Assembly (NCBI RefSeq): GCF_003351785.1
Contig: NZ_CP031230.1
Coordinates: 3,014,501 to 3,078,500 of the forward strand
Length of the DNA stretch: 64,000 nt
Source of the DNA: Sporosarcina sp. PTS2304
Lineage (GTDB): Bacteria > Bacillota > Bacilli > Bacillales_A > Planococcaceae
Direction: 5' to 3'
In this document: positions 35,280 to 43,585 of the stretch, one piece after another
How positions within the stretch are numbered: position 1 is the first letter of the stretch
Layout of the letters: each line of letters opens with the position of its first letter
The notes under the pieces: generated by a model
The model's database searches: none
Told to the model about the DNA's origin: nothing
What the model saw: only the letters and a program-made list of their open reading frames with translations
Position numbers and translations under genes: made by a program

Positions 35280-35314
35280 ATTTACCGCTAACGGGCGCGT
35301 TAACGGAATAAGGA
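35277..35314 (+). repeat. Cassette-strip intergenic motif e
   Basis: ACCGCTAACGGGCGCGTTAACGG, which can fold as CCGCTAACG / CGTTAACGG. It shares AACGGGC with motif a and GGGCGCGTT with motifs b and c (written here in two overlapping parts: ACCGCTAACGGGCGCG and CGCGTTAACGG). Confidence 0.55.
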
Positions 35315-35387
35315 TTTTCCACAAACCAACCAAACTATGTAACATATACAATAGTCTGTCGTCTACTCTTATAAAAGGAGGGATTCT

Positions 35388-36188
35388 GTGAAAAAGGTGT
35401 GCATTATTCTATTCATGGGACTCCTGCTAGTCTTGGCGGCTTGTACAGAAGAGAGTAGTGAGAATCCTGCAGAAATTACGGATGGCGTGGAGATCCCGGC
35501 CATTCAATTACCTGCACAGACAACTACTGCTGACATGGTAGGGTTAATCGTGTACAACGGGAAAATTTATACCCAAACGAGTGCGGTGATCCGTGCGCAA
35601 GAGGCAAAAGCGTTGCTGGGCGACAAACTGGGCACTACGAAAGGAACGATTGATGAATGGAGTGCCCAAGAGGAATTTGCTAAAGAGCTCGCTTCCACAA
35701 TTGGAGAAATGGATGTCTATTCTGTAAAAGGATATGACAAGAACTTTAGGATCATGGCTTATCAAGAACAAAACAATATTCCCTATGCAGAATTTTATGA
35801 ACATCTTAACGGAATTACGATACGCAGTGGGGAAGATATTTTTGGGAAATTGCATTTGGTAGGGAATGTAGCTTCAGCGCGATGGAGAACGTTTAGTGAG
35901 CGGGATCACGACATGGATCGCTACCATAAAATTTCAGATGAAAAGACAGTGAATGCATTTTTGGAAGAACTGAAAGATACTAAGCCCTTTCCTCGCAAAC
36001 AGCAGTCGGATCCTCTGAATATGTCAAGAAATGATGAGGAATTCAGGGAACTGACGTTGCAACTGCTAGACGGTTCCACTGTGACACTTATTGTTCTGAA
36101 AGGCGGCTACATTTACTACGGCTTGACAGATGTCTACTTTGAGATGAATGAACAGGTGTTTTCAGAAATATGGAACCAACTAAAATGA
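35388..36188 (+). CDS. Lipoprotein, unknown function
   Basis: A 266-residue protein, MKKVCIILFMGLLLVLAACT, with lipobox LAAC and an acidic linker. The rest contains MVGLIVYNGKIYTQTSAVIR, YDKNFRIMAYQEQNNIPYAE and LLDGSTVTLIVLKGGYIYYG. No named family. It starts at GTG 35388, 7 nt after AAAAGGAGGG. A terminator follows at 36212. It is the last gene before the ECF sigma operon and looks like core rather than cassette sequence. Confidence 0.75.
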   Translation: MKKVCIILFMGLLLVLAACTEESSENPAEITDGVEIPAIQLPAQTTTADMVGLIVYNGKIYTQTSAVIRAQEAKALLGDKLGTTKGTIDEWSAQEEFAKELASTIGEMDVYSVKGYDKNFRIMAYQEQNNIPYAEFYEHLNGITIRSGEDIFGKLHLVGNVASARWRTFSERDHDMDRYHKISDEKTVNAFLEELKDTKPFPRKQQSDPLNMSRNDEEFRELTLQLLDGSTVTLIVLKGGYIYYGLTDVYFEMNEQVFSEIWNQLK

Positions 36189-36211
36189 ATAGACTTATGC
36201 ACGTTACGTAT

Positions 36212-36242
36212 AATCGTCCGTTTCATGGGCGATTATTTTTTT
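36212..36242 (+). terminator. Terminator of lipoprotein gene 35388-36188
   Basis: AATCGTCC pairs with GGGCGATT around GTTTCAT and is followed by ATTTTTTT. Confidence 0.85.
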
Positions 36243-36327
36243 AGGTAAAAATTAGACTAATTAGTGTGGTAGTTTGTCTAATACATAGAAGACGAAAAAG
36301 AAAGGGGGAATTCCAATCATTGCAGTA

Positions 36328-36837
36328 GTGAAAAAAGCTCGAAAAGGCGATGACAAAGCATTTCTTCAACTTTTTCAGCAATATGAAACAGATGTCTACC
36401 GTATGGCATATGTATATGTGAAAAACCCGGACGATGCGCTGGATGTTGTACAGGAAGTGGCCTATCAAGCATTCAAGAAAATTCATACACTGAGACAACC
36501 GGCTTATTTCAAAACATGGCTACTGAAAATTACGATGAATTGCGCAACGAATGTCGTCAGAAGAAATAAAAAAGTAATCCAGTGGGAACCGCAATACGAA
36601 GAGACGATCGCACCAGAAAGTGAAGACATTCCTCTTCACTTGACATTACAAGACTTAATGGAAGGATTGGAAGAAGTCGAAAAAAGCGTCGTGTTGCTGA
36701 AGTTTTACGAGCAATATACGTTTAAGGAAATAGCAGACGCATTGGACATGCCGCTTGGAACTGCAAAATCCATTTTGTACCGTTCCCTGCAGAAACTGCG
36801 CAAACAATGTAAGGAGAATGATCGTTATGAACAATAA
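36328..36837 (+). CDS. ECF-type RNA polymerase sigma factor
   Basis: A 169-residue sigma-70 factor. Region 2 contains VYRMAYVYVKNPDDALDVVQ and EVAYQAFKKIHTLRQPAYFK, with TWLLKITMNCA closing it. Region 4 has VVLLKFYEQYTFKEIADALD and MPLGTAKSILYRSLQKLRKQ. It belongs to the SigV/SigW-like extracytoplasmic-function group. The first standard start is GTG 36328, but the GGGGGAA site lies about 17 nt upstream. An in-frame ATT at 36319 has better spacing, so the true start may be non-canonical. Its end overlaps the anti-sigma gene start by 11 bp. Confidence 0.9.
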   Translation: MKKARKGDDKAFLQLFQQYETDVYRMAYVYVKNPDDALDVVQEVAYQAFKKIHTLRQPAYFKTWLLKITMNCATNVVRRNKKVIQWEPQYEETIAPESEDIPLHLTLQDLMEGLEEVEKSVVLLKFYEQYTFKEIADALDMPLGTAKSILYRSLQKLRKQCKENDRYEQ

Positions 36838-37585
36838 CATACAAAAGGAACTACAGAAACTGGAAATTCCAAATACATTGCATGAAAGATCCAGACGAGG
36901 TGTGGAAATGGCCAAGGCGGAGCGTGATAAGTTACGGAAACCTGCTCTGCACCGCCGCAAACAGTGGATTTCATTCGCCTGTGCATTTGTTGTTGTGCTG
37001 TCGATTATATTCGGAGGTTTCTATTTCACTGGTACCCCTGATCACGCAGCAAACTTTACGATTACGGCCTATGCATCGAATGACGAGGGAAACCAATCGC
37101 ATGCGAATCTCTCACCAGAAAAAGCCACATTTGAATTGGCAACGGCAGATAGACTGGATGGCGGTCTCGTAAGTATCAGTGGGGGCGGAGCGAATTTACT
37201 GTTCACGGATGTGTCGTTGCAGATTACGGGAGAACAAATTGATACAGTAATGTTTACTATGAATGAAGGCAAGTTTGTAGAAGATGTTACATTATCTGCT
37301 AAAGAGCGTGCGGACAGTGACTGGCTCGTAGCGCAAAAGATCAATTTCATCACGACGGCGCCTGACTCAGAAACATCTCAAGCGATAAAGGAAATCGGTT
37401 CATCTTATACTGTTTCTTATGATAAACAGGAAAACTATACACTTGCCATTCCCCATGACGGCACTGGTGCAATTGCGGAGGATATACGCATCAAAGTGAC
37501 GGTCACCTACGCAGACGGCCGCACCGAAGAACAAACGATTGCTGTCACTCAAGTAGCGGATGCCATCTCCCTTCATCTTATGTAA
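36827..37585 (+). CDS. Anti-sigma-like membrane protein partner
   Basis: A 252-residue protein with a cytoplasmic N-terminus of about 45 residues (MNNNIQKELQKLEIPNTLHE ... RKPALHRRKQ), a single helix (WISFACAFVVVLSIIFGGFY) and a large outer domain (about 180 residues, mostly beta). This topology and the overlap with the ECF sigma gene identify the likely anti-sigma factor, which would hold sigma until an envelope signal arrives. The ATG at 36827 has AAGGAGAATG upstream. Longer frames lie inside the sigma gene. The sensing domain resembles DUF4179-type proteins only loosely. Confidence 0.8.
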   Translation: MNNNIQKELQKLEIPNTLHERSRRGVEMAKAERDKLRKPALHRRKQWISFACAFVVVLSIIFGGFYFTGTPDHAANFTITAYASNDEGNQSHANLSPEKATFELATADRLDGGLVSISGGGANLLFTDVSLQITGEQIDTVMFTMNEGKFVEDVTLSAKERADSDWLVAQKINFITTAPDSETSQAIKEIGSSYTVSYDKQENYTLAIPHDGTGAIAEDIRIKVTVTYADGRTEEQTIAVTQVADAISLHLM

Positions 37586-37587
37586 CG

Positions 37588-37618
37588 AAAGAGCGTGCAG
37601 TGTAGCGCTCTTTTTTTT
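37588..37618 (+). terminator. Terminator of the sigma/anti-sigma operon
   Basis: AAAGAGCG pairs with CGCTCTTT and the stem ends in T8. Confidence 0.85.
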
Positions 37619-37742
37619 GTCTGAATGTGTAACGATTCGTCAGACAATCTTGTGATATGGCTAGTGTAAGAAAAGGTACAAAAGAGGTGCGAATAGTTAA
37701 GAATGGTGAAAAGGATATTCTTCATTCGATACTACAGGAAAT

Positions 37743-38651
37743 TTAGCTCTTGTCTTTCCTCAACCGTTGTTTCGTTTTCCATGCAAATCGGTTTAGCATC
37801 GCAGGTAATGTCATGCCGAATAACACTAAGAAAATACCAACGAATTGTAATCCAGTCAGATGCTCGCCAAGCAACAGCATCGATGCCATAATCGCTACAG
37901 GAAGTTCTACCGCGCTTAAAATAGACGAAATCCCCGCCCCTACTTTTGGAACTCCTACAGAAAACAGGAAAATCGGTAGGACAATGCCGAACACTCCGAG
38001 AATTAACCCGTACCACCATAATCCCTCGCCTAATTTTCCGTTCCAGACGATTTCGGGAGATTGCAAAAATGTAATGACAATAGAAGCATAAAAAGACATA
38101 AGCAATAATCTAGTAACAACGCTCATGCCCGCTACCGGCTTTTGATTGGCCATGACGAAAGCCGCAAAACTGAATGCTGCCGCTATTCCCCACGCCCATC
38201 CTTGCCAAGGAATCCCACTAATATCCGCGTCGATTAAGCCGGCTGCCAAAATAGTGCCGCCAAATAAAAACAGTAAAGACACGACCTCCGACTTCTTCGG
38301 CAAACGACGAGTCGCTACACACTCATACAACATACCAATCCAAGTAAATTGAAAAAGTAAGACAACTGCTAATGAAGCAGGCATATATTCGACTGATTTG
38401 CCGTATACTGTTCCTGTAATCGCAGTGAATAGTCCTGCCATCATTACAGGAAAGCTGCCCTTAAATTTAGGTACTCCGCGATGTACGATGACATAAATGA
38501 GTAGAGCTAAAAGAAAACCTGTATAATATTGACTCGTTACAGCTTCGGATGCTGTAAATCCGTCTGTAATCGCTAACTTTATAATAGTTGATAAAATACC
38601 ATAGCTCGCAGCACCTATAACGATGAGGAGTGGGTACATCCATACTTTCAT
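37743..38651 (-). CDS. DMT/EamA-type membrane transporter
   Basis: A 302-residue protein with ten hydrophobic helices in two EamA repeats, for example LLIVIGAASYGILSTIIKLA and AAFSFAAFVMANQKPVAGMS, then SILSAVELPVAIMASMLLLGE, LTGLQFVGIFLVLFGMTLPA. Such DMT proteins usually export metabolites or drugs. The substrate is unknown. ATG 38649-38651 follows GGAGGATGAAC. It is convergent with the anti-sigma gene. A 24-bp near-palindrome lies 60 bp upstream. Confidence 0.88.
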   Translation of the reverse strand: MKVWMYPLLIVIGAASYGILSTIIKLAITDGFTASEAVTSQYYTGFLLALLIYVIVHRGVPKFKGSFPVMMAGLFTAITGTVYGKSVEYMPASLAVVLLFQFTWIGMLYECVATRRLPKKSEVVSLLFLFGGTILAAGLIDADISGIPWQGWAWGIAAAFSFAAFVMANQKPVAGMSVVTRLLLMSFYASIVITFLQSPEIVWNGKLGEGLWWYGLILGVFGIVLPIFLFSVGVPKVGAGISSILSAVELPVAIMASMLLLGEHLTGLQFVGIFLVLFGMTLPAMLNRFAWKTKQRLRKDKS

Positions 38652-38710
38652 CGTTCATCCTCCATTCCTGTCGGGTAATAGTATAGCATGGAACTATCTT
38701 GTCGATGGAA

Positions 38711-38734
38711 GGAATATTTCCCGGGGAATATTGA
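38711..38734. promoter_or_regulatory. Near-perfect palindrome upstream of the DMT gene
   Basis: GGAATATTTCCCGGGGAATA, then TTGA: the AATATT arms and CCCGGGG centre give a symmetric site of about 20 bp, 60 bp before the transporter start. It is a plausible operator for an unidentified repressor. Confidence 0.45.
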
Positions 38735-38756
38735 CATCTATCGTCAAACATGAGGA

Positions 38757-38787
38757 AAAGTCGTACAGTGGGATACTGTACGACTTT
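38757..38787 (-). terminator. Terminator downstream of gene 38798-39037
   Basis: AAAGTCGTACAGT pairs perfectly with ACTGTACGACTTT. On the reverse strand it continues TTCCTC. Confidence 0.75.
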
Positions 38788-38797
38788 ATATGTGATT

Positions 38798-39037
38798 CTA
38801 TCTAGGAGCGCCGTAATCCGTTGACGGAGTTCCGCCACTGTAACGAGGGGAGTGGTTATGCTTTTCTTTTTTGAGGTCTTGCCGTTGATCAGGAAGGGAA
38901 ATGGCATCAACGGTCTGCATATCTTCGTGTAAATCGAACAAACTAACCGTATTCGTATGCAAATTTTCAGGATGCGTTTGGATTAACCGATACGTATTGG
39001 GATTCTTTTCGGGACAGGGATTTCCTTTAAACACCAT
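38798..39037 (-). CDS. 79-residue hydrophilic protein, unknown function
   Basis: MVFKGNPCPEKNPNTYRLIQ onwards, then THPENLHTNTVSLFDLHEDM and a polar tail. There is no signal peptide or helix and no family recognised. AGGAGGAATGCTAT directly precedes the ATG at 39035-39037, which is the main reason for calling it. It sits 15 bp after a DUF3243 gene on the same strand and is followed by a perfect terminator, so it is likely the second gene of that unit. Confidence 0.6.
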   Translation of the reverse strand: MVFKGNPCPEKNPNTYRLIQTHPENLHTNTVSLFDLHEDMQTVDAISLPDQRQDLKKEKHNHSPRYSGGTPSTDYGAPR

Positions 39038-39052
39038 ATAGCATTCCTCCTA

Positions 39053-39352
39053 TTATGCTTGACGAACCATTTTTAGTAACATATGTGCAAGTGAATGTTG
39101 TTCTTCTTTGGATCCTGAATCCCATAATTCTTGTAATAAATACTGCTCTCGATTTCGAGGTTCCTCATGGCGGGATAAATAATTTGCAATAAACTCTGTT
39201 GTTTTTGCAAGTTGTTCATCGCTTAATCCTAGGTTTTCACCTTTTTCTACTTTTTCCGCAAGAAATCCTTTAAAGTTATTGAAGTTTTGTAAAATTTGTT
39301 CCTTTTTGTCCTCACCCATTTTTGATATTTCAGATTCTACTTTGTTTTTCAT
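39053..39352 (-). CDS. DUF3243 family protein
   Basis: A 99-residue helical protein starting MKNKVESEISKMGEDKKEQI, with LQNFNNFKGFLAEKVEKGEN, LGLSDEQLAKTTEFIANYLS and RHEEPRNREQYLLQELWDSG. This is the DUF3243 (YmfJ-like) pattern, including the central KGExLGLSxEQ stretch. The family has no assigned role. I start at ATG 39350-39352 because a longer frame to 39433 adds a hydrophobic leader absent from the family. It neighbours stress-type genes. Confidence 0.8.
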   Translation of the reverse strand: MKNKVESEISKMGEDKKEQILQNFNNFKGFLAEKVEKGENLGLSDEQLAKTTEFIANYLSRHEEPRNREQYLLQELWDSGSKEEQHSLAHMLLKMVRQA

Positions 39353-39443
39353 TTCCACTCCACAGCACTCCTTTTCACTTGATACCTTTAGAGTGTGCAA
39401 GAAGAAAAAAACTATACGTAGGAGATTAACCATCCAATGGAAT

Positions 39444-39469
39444 GTGTGAAAATTCAGTTAGGCGGGTAG
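39444..39469 (+). promoter_or_regulatory. Possible SigB-type promoter of the YflT-like gene
   Basis: GTGTGA, 14 nt, GGGTAG resembles the SigB consensus GTTTAA-N13-15-GGGTAT, imperfect at both boxes. It lies 37 bp before the start codon. Confidence 0.4.
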
Positions 39470-39505
39470 TAGTAAAGCATAGCATGATATAAGGGAGGTG
39501 CAGCA

Positions 39506-39979
39506 ATGACGAAAAAACAGTACGTCGGTACATTTCATTCCATTGATAATGTCCTTTATAAAATAACCGAGCTTGAAGCGCAGGGATTTCAAAAAAATCA
39601 TATGTGTGCGGTATCGAATGTACGAGACGACTTGAAGATATTAGAGGGCGATTCGAAAATTGAATTGATCGGAATCCAAGATGGCTCCATTTGGGATCAT
39701 ACGCGTAGATTATTCAACGACAAAGATGAAATGTTAACGATTTTCATCAAAATGGGGTTTGATAAGCAAGAGGCAAAGAACTTCTATAATGATTTAAAAG
39801 AAGGGGGAATTGCATTGTTTGTCAAGCCGTTGTCTGATGAAGAACGGGCAGATTCCATTAATCCTCATGATAGTTCAGTCAGGCAAACAGACAGTGGAGA
39901 AAGTTTAGCGGGTGACCCTAACGAGGAAGTAGGCAATCCGATTCCGAATAGTCCACGAATAGATACAAATAATCTGTAA
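39506..39979 (+). CDS. General stress protein 17M / YflT family
   Basis: A 157-residue protein. KQYVGTFHSIDNVLYKITEL, ITELEAQGFQKNHMCAVSN and MLTIFIKMGFDKQEAKNFYN match the YflT (PF11181) heat-induced stress family, which has a ferredoxin-like fold. The tail of about 50 residues is disordered and acidic. In B. subtilis such genes belong to the SigB regulon. A candidate SigB promoter precedes it and a strong terminator follows. Molecular role unknown. Confidence 0.82.
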   Translation: MTKKQYVGTFHSIDNVLYKITELEAQGFQKNHMCAVSNVRDDLKILEGDSKIELIGIQDGSIWDHTRRLFNDKDEMLTIFIKMGFDKQEAKNFYNDLKEGGIALFVKPLSDEERADSINPHDSSVRQTDSGESLAGDPNEEVGNPIPNSPRIDTNNL

Positions 39980-39982
39980 AAA

Positions 39983-40020
39983 AAAACGGTTCTTCCAGTG
40001 AGATGGAAGAACCGTTTTTT
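39983..40020 (+). terminator. Terminator of the YflT-like gene
   Basis: AAACGGTTCTTCCA pairs perfectly with TGGAAGAACCGTTT and continues into T6. Confidence 0.92.
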
Positions 40021-40064
40021 ACATGGAAAAAGCCTGCTACCGTACGCAGGCTAAGTATATACTA

Positions 40065-40277
40065 TTATGGGCGTTCATCGTGTGCCTCCGTATCACTGAA
40101 ATGCTCTTTTGCTTTACCGATCTTTTGTTGAACTTCACCTTTTGCTTTGTCCAACTTACCTTCAACTTGCATCTTTGTATCGTCAGTTACATCGCCTACT
40201 ACATCTTTTACGCTTCCTTTGATTTTATTACCTAATCCTTTTAATTTATCTTCAGTTCCATGATCTTTGTGATCCAT
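40065..40277 (-). CDS. csbD: CsbD-family stress protein
   Basis: A 70-residue hydrophilic protein, MDHKDHGTEDKLKGLGNKIK, then GSVKDVVGDVTDDTKMQVEG and KLDKAKGEVQQKIGKAKEHF. The KLKGxxxKIKGxxKDxxGxxTDD and QVEGKxDKxKGEVQQ repeats define CsbD. Members are abundant after general stress and lack a known activity. GGAGGCGAT precedes the ATG at 40275-40277, and a near-consensus SigB promoter lies 34 bp upstream. Confidence 0.9.
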   Translation of the reverse strand: MDHKDHGTEDKLKGLGNKIKGSVKDVVGDVTDDTKMQVEGKLDKAKGEVQQKIGKAKEHFSDTEAHDERP

Positions 40278-40310
40278 GAGATCGCCTCCGTTTTTATTGT
40301 TATTATATAA

Positions 40311-40336
40311 ATACCCACTTATAAAGAAATAAAAAC
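40311..40336 (-). promoter_or_regulatory. SigB promoter of csbD
   Basis: On the reverse strand: GTTTTT (40336-40331), 14 nt, GGGTAT (40316-40311). The -10 box is a perfect SigB match and the spacer is ideal. Confidence 0.75.
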
Positions 40337-40431
40337 ATCGAAAAAGGAAGGGATTTATATGACGTTTGAACGTTCACATGGAAAGTAAAATGAAGAGGCT
40401 GAGATACAATTAAAATAAAGTCTTTTCCTTT

Positions 40432-40524
40432 GCGCTCATAGAATGGTCACTTCCGCTCATAGCAATCGTGTTTGCGCTCATAGAATGTTCGCAACCGCTC
40501 ATAGCGATTGTGTTCGCGCTCATA
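40432..40524 (+). repeat. 21-bp periodic CGCTCATA array
   Basis: CGCTCATA occurs at 40433, 40454, 40475, 40496 and 40517, exactly 21 bp apart each time, with a 42-bp higher-order unit (GCGCTCATAGAATG alternating with CCGCTCATAGC). Two helical turns per unit place every copy on the same DNA face. It lies between csbD and the MFS gene. Nothing else is seen in this gap. Confidence 0.9.
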
Positions 40525-40655
40525 ACTGAACAATCCAGCATATACACGATAGGCAATTAACGCGCAGTCAAGCTGGATGATGAAGACTTTGTGTATGTGT
40601 ATCTCAAAAGTGCTATAATTTTATTATTCGTATTTTATTGACTGGAAGTGCCTGT

Positions 40656-41864
40656 ATGAAACAACAAACTAAATCGACTATTCGCGAATTGCGTTATTGG
40701 CGTATCGTCCTCGGGCTTGGGTTGGCTTCTATGCTCATTTTTGCTTCTATGTATGCAATCCAGCCACTTTTACCGATTTTAACAACAGAATTTAATGTCT
40801 CTGTCTCGACTGCTAGTTTAGCGATGTCTATTAATACAATTGGATTGATTATCGGTCTCGTCATTTTAGGATTTTACTCTGATCGCATTGGACGTTCAAT
40901 TTTTGTGAAAACATCCATTTTATTGACGGCCTTATTATTTATCCCTATGTTTTTGACACAGTCTTTTCTGATGATTCTCTTCCTACGTTTTTTACAAGGG
41001 TTTGCGATGGCAGGTGTACTAGCTGCTGCTCTTGCTTATATCAACGAAGAGATCCATGAACGTGTGGTAAGCGTAGCGACTGCACTTTATATTTCATTTA
41101 ATGGAACGGGTGGTATGCTTGGGCGTTTTGTGACAGGTTATTTGGCAGAGCGCTGGTCATGGGAATTGTCTCTGCAACTACTTACACTATGCGGTGTAGG
41201 GGTGTTTTTGCTGTTATTACTAGCTTTGCCTAAATCTAGACACTTTCAACCGAGTAGGGAATCAGTGAGAAAAGATATGGAGGGTTTTGGTTTTCATTTG
41301 AAAAATCCCAATTTGTTAATCGTGTTTGGGCTAGGAATTGTCATGCAATTAAGTTTCACAGGAATGTGGACATTTTTGCCTTTCCATCTCACCGTTTCTC
41401 CTTTTGATTTGACGTTAGACGAAGTGTCTTATATTTACTTTGCTTATGCGTTTGGAATTATCGGTGCACCGCTTGCAGGTTCACTCGCAGCAAAGTATAG
41501 TATGAAAACAATTCGTCTGACAGGTGTTTTCTTTCTCGCTGTCGGTTGTTTACTAACAATTCCGATGAAATTACCATTTGTCGTCATCGGCTATTGCATC
41601 ATCTGCCTTGGGTTTTTCTCGGCTCATTCATTAACTGCGGCTTCTGTCAGCAAAGAGGCAACCCATCATAAAGGCAGTGCATCTAGTTTGTATCTCGTTT
41701 CTTACTATGTCGGAATGGCGGCGGGAAGTACGCTGACGACACCTCTCTGGCAATATGCAGGCTGGATGGGTTTAGCTGTATTCTCAGCAATAATTCCGTT
41801 AGTCTACGTGCTTATGATCCGTTTCCGCAAAAGAAGGCGACGAATGATTAGTGAGGTGAGATAG
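40656..41864 (+). CDS. MFS transporter
   Basis: A 402-residue protein with twelve helices. The loop 2-3 motif GFYSDRIGRSIFVKT is the MFS signature, and FLQGFAMAGVLAAALAYINE and GTGGMLGRFVTGYLAERWSW follow in helices 4-5. It resembles the YnfM-type drug/metabolite exporters. ATG 40656 is taken because GGAAGTG lies 6 nt upstream, while the frame itself opens at a TTG 18 nt earlier. It is convergent with the SLC13 gene. Confidence 0.88.
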   Translation: MKQQTKSTIRELRYWRIVLGLGLASMLIFASMYAIQPLLPILTTEFNVSVSTASLAMSINTIGLIIGLVILGFYSDRIGRSIFVKTSILLTALLFIPMFLTQSFLMILFLRFLQGFAMAGVLAAALAYINEEIHERVVSVATALYISFNGTGGMLGRFVTGYLAERWSWELSLQLLTLCGVGVFLLLLLALPKSRHFQPSRESVRKDMEGFGFHLKNPNLLIVFGLGIVMQLSFTGMWTFLPFHLTVSPFDLTLDEVSYIYFAYAFGIIGAPLAGSLAAKYSMKTIRLTGVFFLAVGCLLTIPMKLPFVVIGYCIICLGFFSAHSLTAASVSKEATHHKGSASSLYLVSYYVGMAAGSTLTTPLWQYAGWMGLAVFSAIIPLVYVLMIRFRKRRRRMISEVR

Positions 41865-41895
41865 ACAATGAAAAGTCTAAACTTGCTTTGCAATA

Positions 41896-41930
41896 GAAAA
41901 ACAGGTGCATGGAATGTGTCCAGCACCTGT
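41896..41930 (-). terminator. Terminator of the SLC13 gene
   Basis: ACAGGTGC (41901) pairs with GCACCTGT (to 41930). On the reverse strand the stem runs into TTTTTC. Confidence 0.8.
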
Positions 41931-41935
41931 TGGAA

Positions 41936-43585
41936 TTACCCTTTAAATACTTCAGGAATGGTATGTAAGTCAATACCCCAAAGTAGAGGGAGTAAGAAGT
42001 AAATACAAAGCGTTACGAGTACAACGCCTAAAATATTGAGTGCAAAGCCTGCTTTTGCCATGTCGGGAATACGTAAATATCCCGAACCGAAAACAACTGC
42101 GTTTGGCGGAGTTGCAACGGGCAGCATGAATGCACAAGAAGCAGCCACGCCAGCAGCAATCATTAGCGCATACGGATGGAAACCTAGCGCAAGTGCTAAC
42201 GATGCCATAATTGGATACATCATTGAAGCCGTGGCAGTATTCGACGTAATTTCAGTCAAGAAAATGACGAGAGTGGAAACGATTAAAATAATGACGATCA
42301 ACGGAACACCTTTTAAACCAATCAGTTGAGTACCAATCCACTCTGAAAGTCCACTGCTGACGAATCCAGCAGCAATCGCAAGTCCACCACCAAATAATAG
42401 TAAAATACCCCATGGTAACTTAACTGCTGTATTCCAATCCAGCAAATGATCTCCCTTTTTATTGAAAGAAGGAATGATGAATAGAATCATAGCGAAGACG
42501 ATAGCGATTAATCCGTCACTTAATCCATCTACAAACTTAGACAAGAAGAACGATCGCGTGATCCATGAAAAAGCTGCTAAAGAAAAGACGATAAATACGA
42601 GAATTTCTTCAATCGAAGGACGGCCTAATAATTTCTTTTCTTGTTCGATTACTTCACGTCCTCCTGGCAAATCTTTTACAGGAGACTTATAGACGATTTT
42701 TACTAAGTAGAACCAAGTCAACAGTATGAAAACCCAAGCGAATGGTACACCGAACAACATCCATTTACCAAATGATAATTCAATGCCATAAATTTTGTTA
42801 ACGGCTCCTGCTAACAATGTATTTGGAGGTGTTCCGATCAACGTGGCAATGCCGCCTAAAGAAGCGGAGTAAGCGATACCTAGCATTAATGCTTTACCGA
42901 ACCCAAAATTTTCTTTTGATGTATCGATTGATGAATCCTCTTTCAATGCTATGGTTACTTGTGTAATAATCGCAAGACCAATAGGCACCATCATCATAGC
43001 GGTCGCAGTGTTCGAAATCCACATGGAAAGAAATCCGGTCGCAACCATGAAACCCAATACAATTTTATCCATATTTGTACCAATTGCCGAAATAATAGTT
43101 AAAGCAATTCTACGATGGAGATTCCATTTTTCGAGCGCAAGTGCGATCATAAAGCCGCCCATGAATAAGAAAATAGTTTCATCACCATAAGAAGAAGCTG
43201 TTTCTTTCATTTCGAGTCCGCCTGTTAGTGGAAAGAGAACGAGCGGCAACATGGAGGCGACGGGAATCGGAATAGCCTCTGTAATCCACCAAACTGCAAT
43301 CCACACCGTACTAGCAAGGATCGCAATACCCGCTGTAGATAAATCAGCAGGTTTGAAAAAGAGTAAAATAAGGGAAAACAATAATGGACCTAGTAGTAAG
43401 CCGATTAGCTGTGTGGCAGAATAACTACGAGAATCCCTACCCCCTCCTTCATTTTGAACACCAATTTTTTTCCCACCGTCACCGCCCTTGACCATTTCCG
43501 AAGAATTAGGCGCGGCGAAAAAACGGAAGACGTCTTTTACTTGATCGTGTAATGACCAAAGACGATTCCAAGTTTGTTGTAACAT
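41936..43585 (-). CDS. SLC13/DASS-family anion:sodium symporter
   Basis: A 549-residue carrier. After a polar N-terminus of about 60 residues come about twelve helices. Both SNT substrate motifs are present: MWISNTATAMMMVPIGLAI and TEITSNTATASMMYPIMAS. The ITEAIPIPVASMLPLVLFP block is also typical. It resembles the dicarboxylate transporter SdcS (about 520 residues), so uptake of succinate, fumarate or malate with Na+ is likely. Sulfate and citrate members exist. Single gene with its own terminator. Confidence 0.88.
   Translation of the reverse strand: MLQQTWNRLWSLHDQVKDVFRFFAAPNSSEMVKGGDGGKKIGVQNEGGGRDSRSYSATQLIGLLLGPLLFSLILLFFKPADLSTAGIAILASTVWIAVWWITEAIPIPVASMLPLVLFPLTGGLEMKETASSYGDETIFLFMGGFMIALALEKWNLHRRIALTIISAIGTNMDKIVLGFMVATGFLSMWISNTATAMMMVPIGLAIITQVTIALKEDSSIDTSKENFGFGKALMLGIAYSASLGGIATLIGTPPNTLLAGAVNKIYGIELSFGKWMLFGVPFAWVFILLTWFYLVKIVYKSPVKDLPGGREVIEQEKKLLGRPSIEEILVFIVFSLAAFSWITRSFFLSKFVDGLSDGLIAIVFAMILFIIPSFNKKGDHLLDWNTAVKLPWGILLLFGGGLAIAAGFVSSGLSEWIGTQLIGLKGVPLIVIILIVSTLVIFLTEITSNTATASMMYPIMASLALALGFHPYALMIAAGVAASCAFMLPVATPPNAVVFGSGYLRIPDMAKAGFALNILGVVLVTLCIYFLLPLLWGIDLHTIPEVFKG

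Noticed and set aside
40432..40524. CRISPR-like array
   Set aside because: The unit is 21 bp with no unique spacers of 30 bp or more, and no cas genes occur in the window.
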